DNA from: Phytohabitans suffuscus
GTDB lineage: Bacteria; Actinomycetota; Actinomycetes; Mycobacteriales; Micromonosporaceae
Length of the DNA stretch: 64,000 nt
Assembly (NCBI RefSeq): GCF_011764565.1
Contig: NZ_AP022871.1
Coordinates: 7,006,320-7,070,319, forward strand
Direction of reading: 5' to 3'
In this document: in pieces, positions 9,229 through 19,357 of the stretch
How the letters are laid out: each line of letters opens with the position of its first letter
Numbering within the stretch: position 1 is the stretch's first letter
The notes under the pieces: generated by a model
Databases searched by the model: none
What the model saw: only the letters and a program-made list of their open reading frames with translations
What the model was told of the DNA's origin: nothing
Program-made: the position numbers and the translations under genes

Positions 9229-11023
9229 CGTACGTGGAGAGCCGGGTCGCGACGCCCACGGCGGCCCCGGGATTCCTGGACCTGTTCCGGCGCAAGGTCG
9301 GGCTCGCCTCGGACGCACCCGCCGTCGTCTGCGACCGGGATGCGACCAGCTTCGGCGACCTCGACCAGGAAGCGAACCGGCTGGCGCATCACCTGCGTTC
9401 GCTCGAGGTTGGCCCGGAGACCGTGGTGGGCATCCTGTTGGACCGCTCACCGAGGCTGGCCGTGGCGATCCTCGGTGTGCTCAAGGCGGGCGGGGCCTTC
9501 CTGACCCTGGACACCCAGTACCCGCCGGACCGGATCGCGTTCATGCTCACCGACGCCGCCGCGCCGGTGCTTCTCACCACCGCGGAGCTGGCGCCGCTGG
9601 CCGGGGAGCGGGATCGGTCCGGACGGTGTTGCTGGACGCGCTCCCCGATGGCGCGGACCACGACCCGGAGGTCGTACCGGCGCCGGGGTCGGCAGCCTAC
9701 GTGGTCTACACGTCCGGCTCGACCGGACAGCCGAAGGGTGCGGTCATCGAGCACCGTTCGCTCGTCGCGTTCGCCCGGGAGACCGCCGAGCGGCTCCAGT
9801 TGGGCGCGGGCGACCGGTTCCTGCAGTTCGCCTCGCCGGGATTCGATGTGCTCGTGGAGGAGCTCTTCCCGATCTGGCTCGCCGGCGGCGCGGTGGTGTT
9901 CCCGCCACCGGCGATGACCGGACCGGGGATCGACGTGACCGTGCTCGTCGAGCGGGAGCGGCTGACCGTGATGGAGCTGCCCGCCGCGTTCTGGCACGAG
10001 TGGGTGCGCGAACTGGACGGCATAGGCGCACCCCTGCCCGGCTCGCTGCGCCTGGTCATCGTCGGGGCGGAGCGGGTGCTGCCCGAGCGGCTGGTGATGT
10101 GGCAGAAGCTGGGTGTGCCGCTGATTCACGTGTACGGCATCACCGAGACCACGGTGAGTTCCACCTTCTTCCGGCTGCCCGCCAAGGCGTCGGAGGCGGA
10201 CCTGCGGCATCTGCCGATCGGCACCGCCCTGCCCTCCGCCGACCTGCGCATCCTGGACCCGGAGCTCAAGCCGGTGCCGCAGGGGGCGGTCGGTGAGTTG
10301 TACATCGGTGGCGTGAGCGTGGGGCGGGGTTATCTCGGGCAGCCGGGTTTGACCGCGGCGCGGTTCGTCGCCGACCCGGCGTGTCCGGGCGCCCGCGTGT
10401 ACCGCAGCGGCGACCTCGTGCGGCAGCGGGCGGACGGAAACCTCGAATTCCTGTCCAGAGTGGACACCCAAATCAAGATCCGAGGGTTGCGGGTCGAGCC
10501 CGCCGAGATCGAGTCGGCGATGTGCCGCCACCCCCAGGTCGCGCACGCCGTGGTCACCGTGCATGAGCGGGCCGGCGACGACCGGCGCCTCGTCGGCTAC
10601 GTTGTCGCCCGGGCGCGTACCCGGATCAGTGTCGCCGACCTGCGCCGGTTCCTCGGCCGCGAGCTGCCGCCGTACCTCGTACCGTCGGCGTTCGTCCAGC
10701 TCGAAGCCATACCGCTGACGACGAACGGAAAGGTCGATCACGACCGGCTCCCGCCACCCGGCGACGAGCCGCCCGAGCGGGCCGAGGAGCCGGTCCCGCC
10801 GCAGACGCCCCTGGAGCAGCAACTGGCCACGATCGTGGCCGAGGTCCTCAAGGTCACGCTGGTCGGGCGCAACGACAATTTCTTCGAACTCGGCGGCGAT
10901 TCCATCCTTGCCATCCAGGTCGTCGCCCGGGCACAGGAAGCGGGAATCGCCCTTTCGCCGCTCGACCTCTTCGAACACCCCACCGTCGCACTGCTCGCCC
11001 AAGCGGCGGCGCTGAAATCCTGA
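9225..11023 (+). CDS. Stand-alone NRPS A-T didomain (frameshift near 9610)
   Basis: About 600 aa after repair. The A domain has YTSGSTGQPKG, GFDVLVEELF, an unusual YGITETT in place of YGPTE, YRSGDLV and LTTNGKVD; the T domain has LGGDSIL. The pocket reads roughly D-V-E-E-I-G-V-V-S-K. Glu at the positions equivalent to GrsA 239 and 278 suits a cationic side chain, so arginine or an arginine-derived residue such as capreomycidine is a reasonable guess, not a prediction from a known code. The frame changes between 9601 and 9620 by one missing base; the paralogue at 24598 reads straight through. Being without a C domain, it should donate its aminoacyl group in trans to one of the C domains encoded nearby. 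It is coupled to the VioD-like gene. Confidence 0.85.
9740..10450 (+). repeat. A-domain paralogous repeat, copy 1
   Basis: This part of the A domain is closely similar, at protein level and over long DNA stretches, to 26590-27310. Shared protein blocks include RSLVAFARETAERLQLGAGD, WHEWVRELDG, MWQKLGVPL, HVYG-TETTVSSTFFR and YIGGVSVGRGYLGQ. It indicates duplication or gene conversion inside the cluster and may confuse assembly. Confidence 0.75.
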
Positions 11024-11061
11024 TCTACCAATGTTCCCTTCAAACGTACGGGAGGCTGTCG

Positions 11062-12294
11062 ATGGATGCGATCACCGCTGACGGTTTCACCGAGCGTGCG
11101 GCTGTTCCCGAGTACGATCCTTTCTCCTACCGGATTCACGAGGATCCGTACCCGACGTACGCGTACATGCGGGAGCATGCCTCGCCCTACCGCAACGAGG
11201 CGCGCGACTTCTGGGCCCTCTCCCGGTACGACGACGTGCTCTCCGCCCTGCGCAATCCCGCGCTCTACTCCAGCCGCAACGGAATCTCGCTGGAGCCCGA
11301 CCTGTGGGGGCCGCAAGCGGTCGAGACGAGCTTCTTCCTCGCGATGGACCCGCCCGAGCACGGCGTGATGCGGCGCCTGCTGGGTGACACGTTCAAGCCG
11401 CGGTGGGTCAGGTCCGCCGAGCCGCGGGTGCGTGAGCTGACCCGGGCGCGGCTGCTGCCGTTGCTGGAGCGGCCCACGTTCGACTTCGCGCGCGACTTCG
11501 CCGCCGCGGTCCCCAACGACGTGATGTGCGACCTGGTCGGCATCCCGGCCGCCGACTGGGATCAGATCCGCGCCGACAACGACCTGCTGAACCACCAGGA
11601 GGACGGCACCGACGTGCGGTCCGGCGAGGCCATCGCCGCCGGCTTCCGGCTCGCGCTCTACTACGTCAGCCTGGTGAACGAGCGGCGGCGACGCCCTGCC
11701 GAGGACCTCACCTCCGCCATGATCGCGGCCCGGGCCGACGGCGAGCCGCTCACCGACTCGCAGCTCGTGGCGTTCCTCTTCCTGCTCATCAGCGCCACCA
11801 ACGAGTCCACCGGCAAAGAGGTCGGCCTTGCCTGGTACCACGGATGGCGGTTCCCCGACGTGGCGCGCGCCGGCCTCAACGGGCGGGCCACCGACTGGGG
11901 CAACGAGACGCTGCGGTACGACCCGCCGAACCAGATGGTGGCGCGCACGCTCACCCGGGAGACCGAGATCCACGGCACGCGGGTGCCCGAGGGTGCGCGG
12001 GTCGCCCTGCTGCCCGGCTCCGCGAACCGGGACACCGCGGTCTTTCCCGACCCGGACCGCTTCGACTTGGACCGCGACACCAGCGCCATGCTCAGCTTCG
12101 GGCACGGGCCGCACTTCTGCGTCGGCGCCGCGCTTGCCCGGCTGGAGATCACCGTGTTACTCGAAGAGGCGGGCAAGCTCATCAGCGACTATGACATCGA
12201 CCTGGACGGCGCGCGGGCGATCCACTCACCGCACCAGCGCGGGTGGGCGACCCTGCCCACCGCCGTCACCCACCGCCCTCGTCCCATCCCCTGA
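11062..12294 (+). CDS. Cytochrome P450, copy 1
   Basis: A 410-aa soluble bacterial P450. The haem-ligand loop is FGHGPHFCVGAALARLE, the K-helix ExxR is ETLR, and the I-helix oxygen-activation region is SATNESTGK, with Thr conserved but the usual Ala-Gly pair altered. It is paralogous to the P450 at 17975: both share YDPFSY followed by EDPYP, SRNGISLEP or TNRNGISLEP, WGPQA and the NEST motif, which hints at related substrates, probably carrier-bound or peptide intermediates. A start at ATG 11062 follows ACGGGAGG closely. It sits 38 bp after the A-T gene and ends 8 bp from the convergent LanB-like gene. Ferredoxin and reductase partners are not in the window. Confidence 0.9.
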   Translation: MDAITADGFTERAAVPEYDPFSYRIHEDPYPTYAYMREHASPYRNEARDFWALSRYDDVLSALRNPALYSSRNGISLEPDLWGPQAVETSFFLAMDPPEHGVMRRLLGDTFKPRWVRSAEPRVRELTRARLLPLLERPTFDFARDFAAAVPNDVMCDLVGIPAADWDQIRADNDLLNHQEDGTDVRSGEAIAAGFRLALYYVSLVNERRRRPAEDLTSAMIAARADGEPLTDSQLVAFLFLLISATNESTGKEVGLAWYHGWRFPDVARAGLNGRATDWGNETLRYDPPNQMVARTLTRETEIHGTRVPEGARVALLPGSANRDTAVFPDPDRFDLDRDTSAMLSFGHGPHFCVGAALARLEITVLLEEAGKLISDYDIDLDGARAIHSPHQRGWATLPTAVTHRPRPIP

Positions 12295-12302
12295 GGCGCG
12301 CG

Positions 12303-14631
12303 TCACTCCGGCGCGATCGCCACGATCCGCAGCTCGGCGGTGTACCGGCGGCCGCTGGCGTCCCGCAACCAGAGCTGGTCGACGTCCGGCAGCATCTCGG
12401 TGATCGTTACCTCACCCGCGCCCGCCTCGGCGGTCCGCCGGATCGACTTCGCGAGCTGGTTGACTAGGGGCAGGCTGCGGAAGTCGACCGCCATCGGCTT
12501 GCTTTCCGCGGCGATCCGCACGAAACCCCGCTCGGGCAGCCCGTGCGCCGCCCGCCAGCGCCGGGCCTCCGCGTACCGCGCTCCCTCATCCTTGACGAAC
12601 GCCCAGGCCGCGCCGGCCGCCGGGAGCCGCCACGCCTCCCGGCCGACGACAAGGCGGTCGATCGTGATCCGCGGCCGGTGGTAGCCGCCGCCGAACGGGT
12701 GGAACGCGTTGGCGACCAGGGCCGACAGCGGCTCGCCGACGACCTCCGGGAAGCGGTACGGGGTGCCGGCGCCGGTGCGGTGGCGCACGACAAGGTCGGC
12801 GCCGCGGCGCTCGGCGACCAGGTCGAGCACGGAGACCGCCGTGGCGCCCGCCGGCGGGTCGAACGTCTCCGCACCGATGCACAGGTACGTGTAGCTCGGC
12901 AGCATCAGCTCGTTGGCGCGGGACATCCTGGTGGTGGCCCGCGGCGAGTCGAGCCGGGGAATCGTGAAGATCCGCCGGGTGAACCCGACCGCGGCGGAGG
13001 CCGCGACGAGCCGTTCGGGCTCCGGGTGCGCAGCGACGAGGACGTTGTTCTCCAGCGCGTTGGTGGCGGCGTGCAGCTCGCCGAGGACGAAGTCGACGTC
13101 GCCGTTCGCGAGTGCCTCCGGGTCCGTCGCGGCGATCATCACGTCGGGGAGTGCCACCGGGCAATGCTCCAGCGCGGCGGCGCGGAACCGAACTCCCGCG
13201 CCGCGCGCTCAGCGATCTCGCCGCTGGTGACGCGGTGGTGGCGGGTATCGTCGAACGCCTCCGGCGGCAGGTCGATCACCCGGCGCCAGCGGTTCTGGAA
13301 CTCGACGACGACCTCGTCCACGATCTCCGAACCGGCGCCACCCGCGGCGAGCCGGGCCAACTCCGGCATGACCGCGGTGAGCAGCTGGAGCAGCGGCATC
13401 GCCGGTCTGCCGGTCCGGGCCGCCTCGCGGTCGACCAACTCCAGCGCCTTGGCCTCGTACCGCTCCCCGACGGCGTTGGCGAGCCACACCGCGCTGTCCA
13501 GCACCAGGCCGAGCGCGGGAGCGAGCGGGTCGGTCACCCGGCGTCCCACCCGTACCTGAATCGCGCGGGCGGCGTCCTCGTATACCAGGGTCCGCCCGGC
13601 GTACGTGGCGCCGGAGCGCCGGGTGGCGGGGCTGCCGGTGAGGCGCGAGAACGTCTCTGCCAGCTCCTCCATAGCGTGGAAGAGCCGGTCCGGGTCACCG
13701 GCGGCGGCTCCGACGGCGTCGCGGGCGCGGAGTAGCGCGTCCAGCGGCTCGCGGGCGCGGGCCCGTACGCCCGGGTCGGCGATCGCGTCCAGCCGCGCCA
13801 AGAGCTCCCGCTCCGGCCAGATGACCAGGGGGACGCCGAGGTCGATCCGCACCGCACCGCTCTCGCGCAGCCGCAGCAGGGTCGCCACGGTCGCCGGGTC
13901 CAGCGGGTCGCCGGCTATGTCCCGGACGGTGTGCCGCCCGTCGCAGCGTCCGAGCACCCGTACCTCCGGAGCGGTCAGCGTGACCGGCTTGCGGAACGGC
14001 AACCGCAGGGAACCGCCGACGACCACGGTGGACGGTGAGAGCCGCGGGCGGAGCCAGGGCCACACCTCCGGCCGGGCGGCGATCAGGTCCGCGACGGCGT
14101 CTATCGCCCAACCCTCGAAATACGCCGTGCGGCGGGCGAGTAGTTCCGGCCCCGCCACCGCCGCGACGCCCGAGTCCTCCGGGCCGATTCGCGCCCATCC
14201 GACCGGCCCGAAAAAGCCGACCGTGTCGTTCTTGAGGCAGTAGCGCTGCAGGTAGTTGGCGATCGTCTGCTCGTGGCTCCGGCCGCGGGCGTTACGCGGC
14301 TCGCCGGCCGCAGCCCGGTCCAGGCAGCCCGGACGAGCCCGGGGTTCTGCCAGGTCACCGCCTCCCGCAAGGCGCTCTCCCCGGCGGTGTGGCGGATGGC
14401 GGCGGCAAGCCGGTCGGCGGCGGCGGCGAAGACCTTCGTGTACTGCTCGTGGGTGGCCGGTACCGTGTTGTCGAGCAGGTCCGCCGCCGCGGCGAGCTCG
14501 TCATCGCAGATTCCGGTGAACCGGTCGGCGGGGAAGCCCGCGCCGCGCAGCACGCTTTCCCGCCACAGCCTCCAGCGCGTGCCGCCCAGGGAGATGAGGT
14601 GGTCCGCCTCCTCGGCCATCGCAGGCGTCAC
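12303..14631 (-). CDS. LanB-like lantibiotic dehydratase N-domain protein (PEARL-like), two frameshifts
   Basis: About 776 aa in the repaired reading. The N-terminus has ISLGGTRWRLWRESVLRGAGFPA, then QRYCLKNDTVGFFGPVGWA, a hallmark of lantibiotic dehydratases, and it ends in LPDVDQLWLRDASGRRY, typical of the end of the glutamylation (N) domain. I see no C-terminal elimination domain of about 300 aa, so it resembles the small LanB proteins called peptide aminoacyl-tRNA ligases, which add amino acids from tRNA to a peptide. The frame breaks near 14285-14295 and at the G run 13146-13149; each is repaired by one added base. The GTG start at 14631 overlaps the stop of the T-C-A*-T NRPS (GTGA), so it is made together with that protein. 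No precursor peptide gene is visible nearby. Confidence 0.8.
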
Positions 14632-17600
14632 CCGCGCTCAGGCTCGGCCGGCCCGATCTCGTCGAGCAGCGCTTCGAGGTCCGCGACGCCGGCCAGCTCG
14701 CCCTGGGCACGGACGATGAACTGGGCCAGCTCATCGACGGTCGGCGACTCGAAGACGTCGCGCAGCGACGGCTCCACGCCGAACCGCTCCCGGATCCGCG
14801 TGGTGAGCCGGGTTGCCAGCAGCGAGAAGCCGCCGAGTTCGAAGAAGCTGTCGTTGACGCCGACCCGTTCCAGCCCGAGCAGCTCCTGAAGCATCTCGGT
14901 GAGCTGCCGTTCCATCGGGGTGCGCGGGGCGACGTAGTCCTCATCGGCGTCGCTGGCCGGGTCGCGGTCGCTGAGGGCGGCGAGGTCGTACGTGCCGTCC
15001 GCCGCGAGCGGGAGCCGGTCGAGCAGCACGAGGCGCGTCGGGATGAGGACGCCGGGCAGGCGCAGCAGCAGCCGCTGGCGGATGCCGGCGGTCCCTTCCC
15101 CGGGCTCGGGTCCGGTGAGATATCCGACGAGCGTCGTGCCGCCGTCCATCCCGACCTGCTCGGCGACTACGGCGTCGCGCACCCCGGGCAGGTCGCGCAG
15201 GGCGCCGGCGGTCTCGACCAGATCGACCAGCGGACTCGCGCCCGGCCGGCTGACGAACTCCAGCGTCCCGTCCGCCCACCGGCGGCCCAGGTCACCGGTC
15301 TGGTGTGCGCCGAAGCAGAGCTCGGCAACCTCGCCGACCGCGGCCGGCTGCCCGGACGGGTGTCGCAGCCACGCCGGAGCGCCCGCCCGCTCGGTACCGA
15401 GGGGCACCCGCAGCGGCGCCGCCTCCTGCCGCCAGTCCGCCGGTACCTCGTACGTGGCCAGGGGGAGACCGTCGCGCCCCACCCGGTAGAGGGAGGCGCA
15501 CAAGCTCTGCGGCGCCAGCCGCCGCAGAGCGGCGACGTCGTGCGAGATCAGCTCGCCGGTGTTGTCGGCGAAGACCAGGCGCAGTGCCGGTACCACGGTG
15601 TCCGGTGCGGACGCGGCGGCACGGAGGACCGGCGGGCTCAGGTACGCCACGGTGATCGCGTTGGCGCGCAGCCAGCCGGCGACGTCGCCGGTGACCGGGG
15701 CGTCCGGGAGCACCAGCGCCGCGCCAGCGGTGAACGCGCTGGCGAGTGCGGACATCAGATGACCCGGCTGGCCGGAGAGGACCGCGAACCTGTCGTCGCG
15801 GGCGAGGCCAAACCGCTCGACCGCCCAGTCGCGACCCGGTGCGGGGATGTCGCCGGCGTCCGGTGCGGGGATGTCCCGGGTGAAGACCACGCTCAGGTCC
15901 ACGATGCCGTCGCCGGCGTCACCCACGGGGCGCACGTCGAGCAGTAGCGCCGCACCGAGGTAGCGCGCCGGCACCACGCTGTCCGGCTCGATCACCGAGA
16001 ATGTTGCGCCCACTCGCAGGCAACCCAGGAGCGCCGCGACGAAGGCTGCGGACGGGCGGCGTACCACGCCGACGTGGTCGCCGGCCCGCACGCTCCGGGC
16101 GTCGAGGACCGAGGCGACCCGCCCGGCGGCGCCGTCGAGCCACCGGTAGCCCCACTCGCCGTCGGCGTCGATCACCGCGATCCGGTCGGTACCCCGGGCG
16201 TGCCGGGCGACCGCCAGGTGCGGTGACGCGGGCTCCGCCGGTGTTGAGTCGGCATCAGTCGATGTGGTGGCGGGCTGGAGCGAGTAGTCGAGGATGCCGC
16301 GCGTCGGATCGTCCAGCACCGTGCGCAGGAAAGTGCCGATGTGCTCGGCGAGCAGGCCCATCATCGCCGCTTGGAACCGGCCGGCGTTGAATTCCAGCAC
16401 GATCTGGAGCGCGCCGCTGACCTCCCTGGCGATCAGTGCGAGGTCGAATTTGCTGGGCACCACTGGCGTGTCGTCCATCGGCTCGACCTCGATGCCGCTG
16501 ATGTGCTCGACCTCGGGACCGCCCATGACGTTCAGCACCACTTGGAAGAGGGGCGTGCGCCGCGGGTCGCGGGTTGCCTGCAGCTCCTTCACGAGTACGT
16601 CGAATGGGGCATCCGCGTGGGCGTACCCGTCCAGGGAGGTCTGCCGCACCTGCGCGAGCAGGTCGGCGAAGGCCGGCGCGCCGGCGAGGTCCACCCGCAT
16701 CGGCAGCGTGTTGACGAGGAAGCCGATCAGCTGGTCGGTGCCGATGTTGCCCCGGCTCGCGACTGGCACGCCGACCACCACATCGGACTGTCCGGACCAG
16801 CGACCGAGCACGGTCGACATGCTCGCCAGCAGCGCCATGAACGGGGTCACCCCGTACCTGCGGCACAGCCCGCGCAGCGCGGTGGTCTCGTCGACCGAGA
16901 GCGCGAACGGGATCGTATTGGCGCCGCCGCCCTGCGCGGACAGGAAGCGCTGTCGGGTTGGCAGTGCCAGCGTCGGCGGCGCACCGGCCAGGTGGCGGCG
17001 CCAGTAGTCGATCTGGCGTTCCAGCCTTTCGCCGACGAGCCAGCCCCGCTGCCACACCGCGTAGTCGCGGTACTGGATGGGAAGCGGGGCCAGACCGGCC
17101 CGCGCCGCGTCGCCGCCCGCCTGGTACAGCGCGGACAGCTCGCGCACCAGGAGCCCGATCGACCAGGCGTCCGAGATGATGTGGTGCAGGGTGACGCTGA
17201 GGATGTGCACGGTGTCGGCCAGGCGCACGAGCTGGCAGCGGAAGAGCGGTCCCTCGGCGAGGTCGAACGGGGTAACCGCCTGCTCGTCGGCGAGCGCGGC
17301 CGCGTCCCGGTCACCGTTGCTGTCGCGCAGGTCCCGCACGTCCAGGCGCCAGCCCGGATCGGAGTCGTCCACGAACTGCACCGGTTGCCCGTCCACGGTG
17401 GGAAACCGCGTGCGCAGCACCTCGTGGCGGTCCAGGATCACCCGGATGCTCGCCTCCAGCGCGGCGACATCGAGCTCGCCGACCAGGCGCCGCCGCACGT
17501 GCACGTTGTAGGCCCCATCAGGCAGCAGCTGGTTCTCCAGCCAGAGCCGCTGCTGGTCGTACGAGAGCACCGGCTCGGCGTCCGGCGGGCGGCGGCTGAC

Positions 17601-17978
17601 CACCTGCGGCTCCGCCGAAGAGCGGGCGGCCACCACCGCGGCCAGCGCCGCCACCGTCGGCGACCCGAAGAAGTCCATCACTGGGATGTTCACACCCAGC
17701 GTCTTGCGGATCCGCGCGACCACGCGGGCGGCGAGCAGCGAGTGGCCGCCAAGCCCGAAGAAGTCGTCGAAGACGCCGATGTCGGCGCGCCCGAGCACGT
17801 CGGACCAGATCGCCGCGATGGCGTCCTCGACCGGCGTCCGCGGCGGGACAGGGCGGTCCGGGCCGGCGCCTGCGACCCCGCTCCCCGCACCTTCGTCGGG
17901 TTCGGGGAGCGTCCGAGCCGGGGAAGGGTGTGCCATGGCCCGAACGCTACGTGCCGCCGAAGGCTGTCTGGTTGTCAC
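14628..17978 (-). CDS. NRPS T-C-A*-T with a non-functional A domain
   Basis: A 1116-aa protein. T1 (about 45-115) carries LGGHSLL. C (about 140-560) carries HHIISDAWS, keeping the catalytic HHxxxD. An A-domain-sized region (about 590-1010) can be traced (VRAGDHVGVVRR, LGCLRVGATFSVIEPDSVVP, ADGTLEFVSRPG) but lacks the YTSGSTGxPKG loop (FAVLSGQPGHL stands there), lacks YGPTE, and ends LAADGTYDL without the A10 lysine. T2 (about 1030-1100) carries LGGFSLL. T2 must therefore be charged by something else: a trans A domain, or possibly the adjoining LanB-like protein. The GTG start at 17978 overlaps the upstream P450 stop (GTGA); an in-frame ATG at 17936 is the alternative. The frame is intact, so the A-domain decay is real rather than a sequencing error. 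Confidence 0.85.
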   Translation of the reverse strand: MTTRQPSAARSVRAMAHPSPARTLPEPDEGAGSGVAGAGPDRPVPPRTPVEDAIAAIWSDVLGRADIGVFDDFFGLGGHSLLAARVVARIRKTLGVNIPVMDFFGSPTVAALAAVVAARSSAEPQVVSRRPPDAEPVLSYDQQRLWLENQLLPDGAYNVHVRRRLVGELDVAALEASIRVILDRHEVLRTRFPTVDGQPVQFVDDSDPGWRLDVRDLRDSNGDRDAAALADEQAVTPFDLAEGPLFRCQLVRLADTVHILSVTLHHIISDAWSIGLLVRELSALYQAGGDAARAGLAPLPIQYRDYAVWQRGWLVGERLERQIDYWRRHLAGAPPTLALPTRQRFLSAQGGGANTIPFALSVDETTALRGLCRRYGVTPFMALLASMSTVLGRWSGQSDVVVGVPVASRGNIGTDQLIGFLVNTLPMRVDLAGAPAFADLLAQVRQTSLDGYAHADAPFDVLVKELQATRDPRRTPLFQVVLNVMGGPEVEHISGIEVEPMDDTPVVPSKFDLALIAREVSGALQIVLEFNAGRFQAAMMGLLAEHIGTFLRTVLDDPTRGILDYSLQPATTSTDADSTPAEPASPHLAVARHARGTDRIAVIDADGEWGYRWLDGAAGRVASVLDARSVRAGDHVGVVRRPSAAFVAALLGCLRVGATFSVIEPDSVVPARYLGAALLLDVRPVGDAGDGIVDLSVVFTRDIPAPDAGDIPAPGRDWAVERFGLARDDRFAVLSGQPGHLMSALASAFTAGAALVLPDAPVTGDVAGWLRANAITVAYLSPPVLRAAASAPDTVVPALRLVFADNTGELISHDVAALRRLAPQSLCASLYRVGRDGLPLATYEVPADWRQEAAPLRVPLGTERAGAPAWLRHPSGQPAAVGEVAELCFGAHQTGDLGRRWADGTLEFVSRPGASPLVDLVETAGALRDLPGVRDAVVAEQVGMDGGTTLVGYLTGPEPGEGTAGIRQRLLLRLPGVLIPTRLVLLDRLPLAADGTYDLAALSDRDPASDADEDYVAPRTPMERQLTEMLQELLGLERVGVNDSFFELGGFSLLATRLTTRIRERFGVEPSLRDVFESPTVDELAQFIVRAQGELAGVADLEALLDEIGPAEPERG

Positions 17979-19231
17979 ACAAAAGAGGGTCGGACGGACC
18001 GGCGGTGTCGCTTCACCGTGGTCGGCAGGCTCTGGAAGCCGCGCTGGTGCGCCGAGTGGACCCGCTTGGCGTTCGCGGCGTCGATCTCGTACGACTCGAC
18101 GTCCTTGGCCACCTCCTCCATTACGACCTCCATCTCCACCTTCGCCAGCGCGCCGCCGAGGCAGTGGTGCGGCCCGGCGCCGAAGCTGAGCATCTTGCGG
18201 GTGTCGCGGTCGATGTCGAACGTTTCCGGGTCGTCGAACACCCGGTGGTCCCGGTTGGCGGCCGCGTGTAGCACGACGACCCGGCTACCAGCCGGGACGA
18301 GCGTGTCGTGGAGGACGGTGTCCTCAGTGGACGTCCGCGACGTCATCTGGCTGGAGTTGTCGAAGCGGAGCGTCTCGTTGACCCAGTCGCCGAACCGGCC
18401 GCCGAGCCCGGCGCGCTGCACCTCGGGCAGGCGCCACCCGTGGTACCAGGCGTTGCCGATCAGCTTTCCGGTCGACTCGTTGCCCCCGCTGACGATGAGG
18501 AAGATGAAGGCGACGATCTCCGAGTCGGAGAGCTTGACGCCCTTGACGTTCGCCTGGCACAGGATCGATGTCAGGTTGTCGCTCGGATGCTTGCGGATGT
18601 CGGCGACCAGGTGGACGTAGTACGTGGCGAGCCGGAACGCCGCCGCCAGCGTGTCCGGCGATCGCTCGTCGGAGGCGTTCTCCCGCTTGGTCAGCAGGTC
18701 CGTGTCGGTGCGGATGGTGTCCCAGTCCGCCTCCGGGATCCCCAGCATCTCGCAGACGACGTCGTTGGGGACGGCGGCGGCGAAGTCGGCGGCGAAGTCG
18801 AAGCTGTCGCCCGCCTCCAGCAACGGGTCCAGCCGCCGGCGGGTCAGCTCCCGGATCCGCTCCGTTCGCTGCCCGACGTGCCGCGGGGTGAAGTCCTTGG
18901 CGACGAGGCTGCGCATAGTGGCGTGGTCAGGCGGGTCCAGGGCGAGGAAGAAGACGTTCTTGTACGCCTGCGGACCCCACAGCGACGGCTCGAGTGAGAT
19001 GCCGTTGCGGTTGGTGAACCGTGCCGGGTCGCGTAGCACCGCGGCCACGTCCGCGTACCGGGACACGGCGTAGAAGTCGCGCTCGGCGTTGCGGTAGACC
19101 GGCGCGTACTCCCGCATCCAGGCGTAGATCGGGTAAGGGTCCTCCTGCACCTCGTAGGAGAACGGGTCATAGTCGACCGGGCGCTCCGCGGGCGCCCGGC
19201 CGTCCTGGTGATCTGGGTGGTCTGTGCGCAT
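17975..19231 (-). CDS. Cytochrome P450, copy 2
   Basis: A 418-aa P450 paralogous to the one at 11062. It has haem loop FGAGPHHCLGGALAKVE, ExxR motif ETLR, and I-helix IVSGGNESTGK. The conserved N-terminal stretch YDPFSYEVQEDPYPIYAWMRE matches its sister. I chose ATG 19231, nine bases after CTGGAG, because family similarity begins shortly after it; the longer reading to 19342 would cross the divergent promoter region. It is the first gene of an operon with the T-C-A*-T NRPS and the LanB-like gene, all joined by GTGA overlaps, so it probably acts on an intermediate of that assembly step. Redox partners are not nearby. Confidence 0.9.
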   Translation of the reverse strand: MRTDHPDHQDGRAPAERPVDYDPFSYEVQEDPYPIYAWMREYAPVYRNAERDFYAVSRYADVAAVLRDPARFTNRNGISLEPSLWGPQAYKNVFFLALDPPDHATMRSLVAKDFTPRHVGQRTERIRELTRRRLDPLLEAGDSFDFAADFAAAVPNDVVCEMLGIPEADWDTIRTDTDLLTKRENASDERSPDTLAAAFRLATYYVHLVADIRKHPSDNLTSILCQANVKGVKLSDSEIVAFIFLIVSGGNESTGKLIGNAWYHGWRLPEVQRAGLGGRFGDWVNETLRFDNSSQMTSRTSTEDTVLHDTLVPAGSRVVVLHAAANRDHRVFDDPETFDIDRDTRKMLSFGAGPHHCLGGALAKVEMEVVMEEVAKDVESYEIDAANAKRVHSAHQRGFQSLPTTVKRHRRSVRPSFV

Positions 19232-19308
19232 CGAGATGGCTCCAGGAGAGATGGGACACTCTCTGGTGCTCCAGTCAACGGATCGTTCTCCAGGGTCACC
19301 CGTCGCCC

Positions 19309-19349
19309 TTTCAGGTGACTGCATCCCCGCAGGCGGACGCACCTAGCGT
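19309..19349 (+). promoter_or_regulatory. Cluster promoter element, copy 2
   Basis: TTTCAGGTGAC ending at 19319 is followed after 24 nt by TAGCGT at 19344-19349. Eight bases separate TAGCGT from the ATG at 19358, so transcription could start at or next to the start codon, giving a leaderless message. The site also lies in the gap shared with the divergent P450 operon. It closely matches copy 3, including the ACCTAGCGTT block and GATGGGT downstream. Confidence 0.6.
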
Positions 19350-19357
19350 TCTTGACG

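Noticed and set aside
9389..11002. 537-codon minus-strand reading frame opposite the A-T gene
   Set aside because: Shadow frame of the A-T gene; composition is low-complexity Arg/Gly and no domain is visible.
12303..14631. Full lantibiotic (RiPP) biosynthesis locus
   Set aside because: No precursor peptide, cyclase, protease or elimination domain is visible; the gene is embedded in an NRPS operon.
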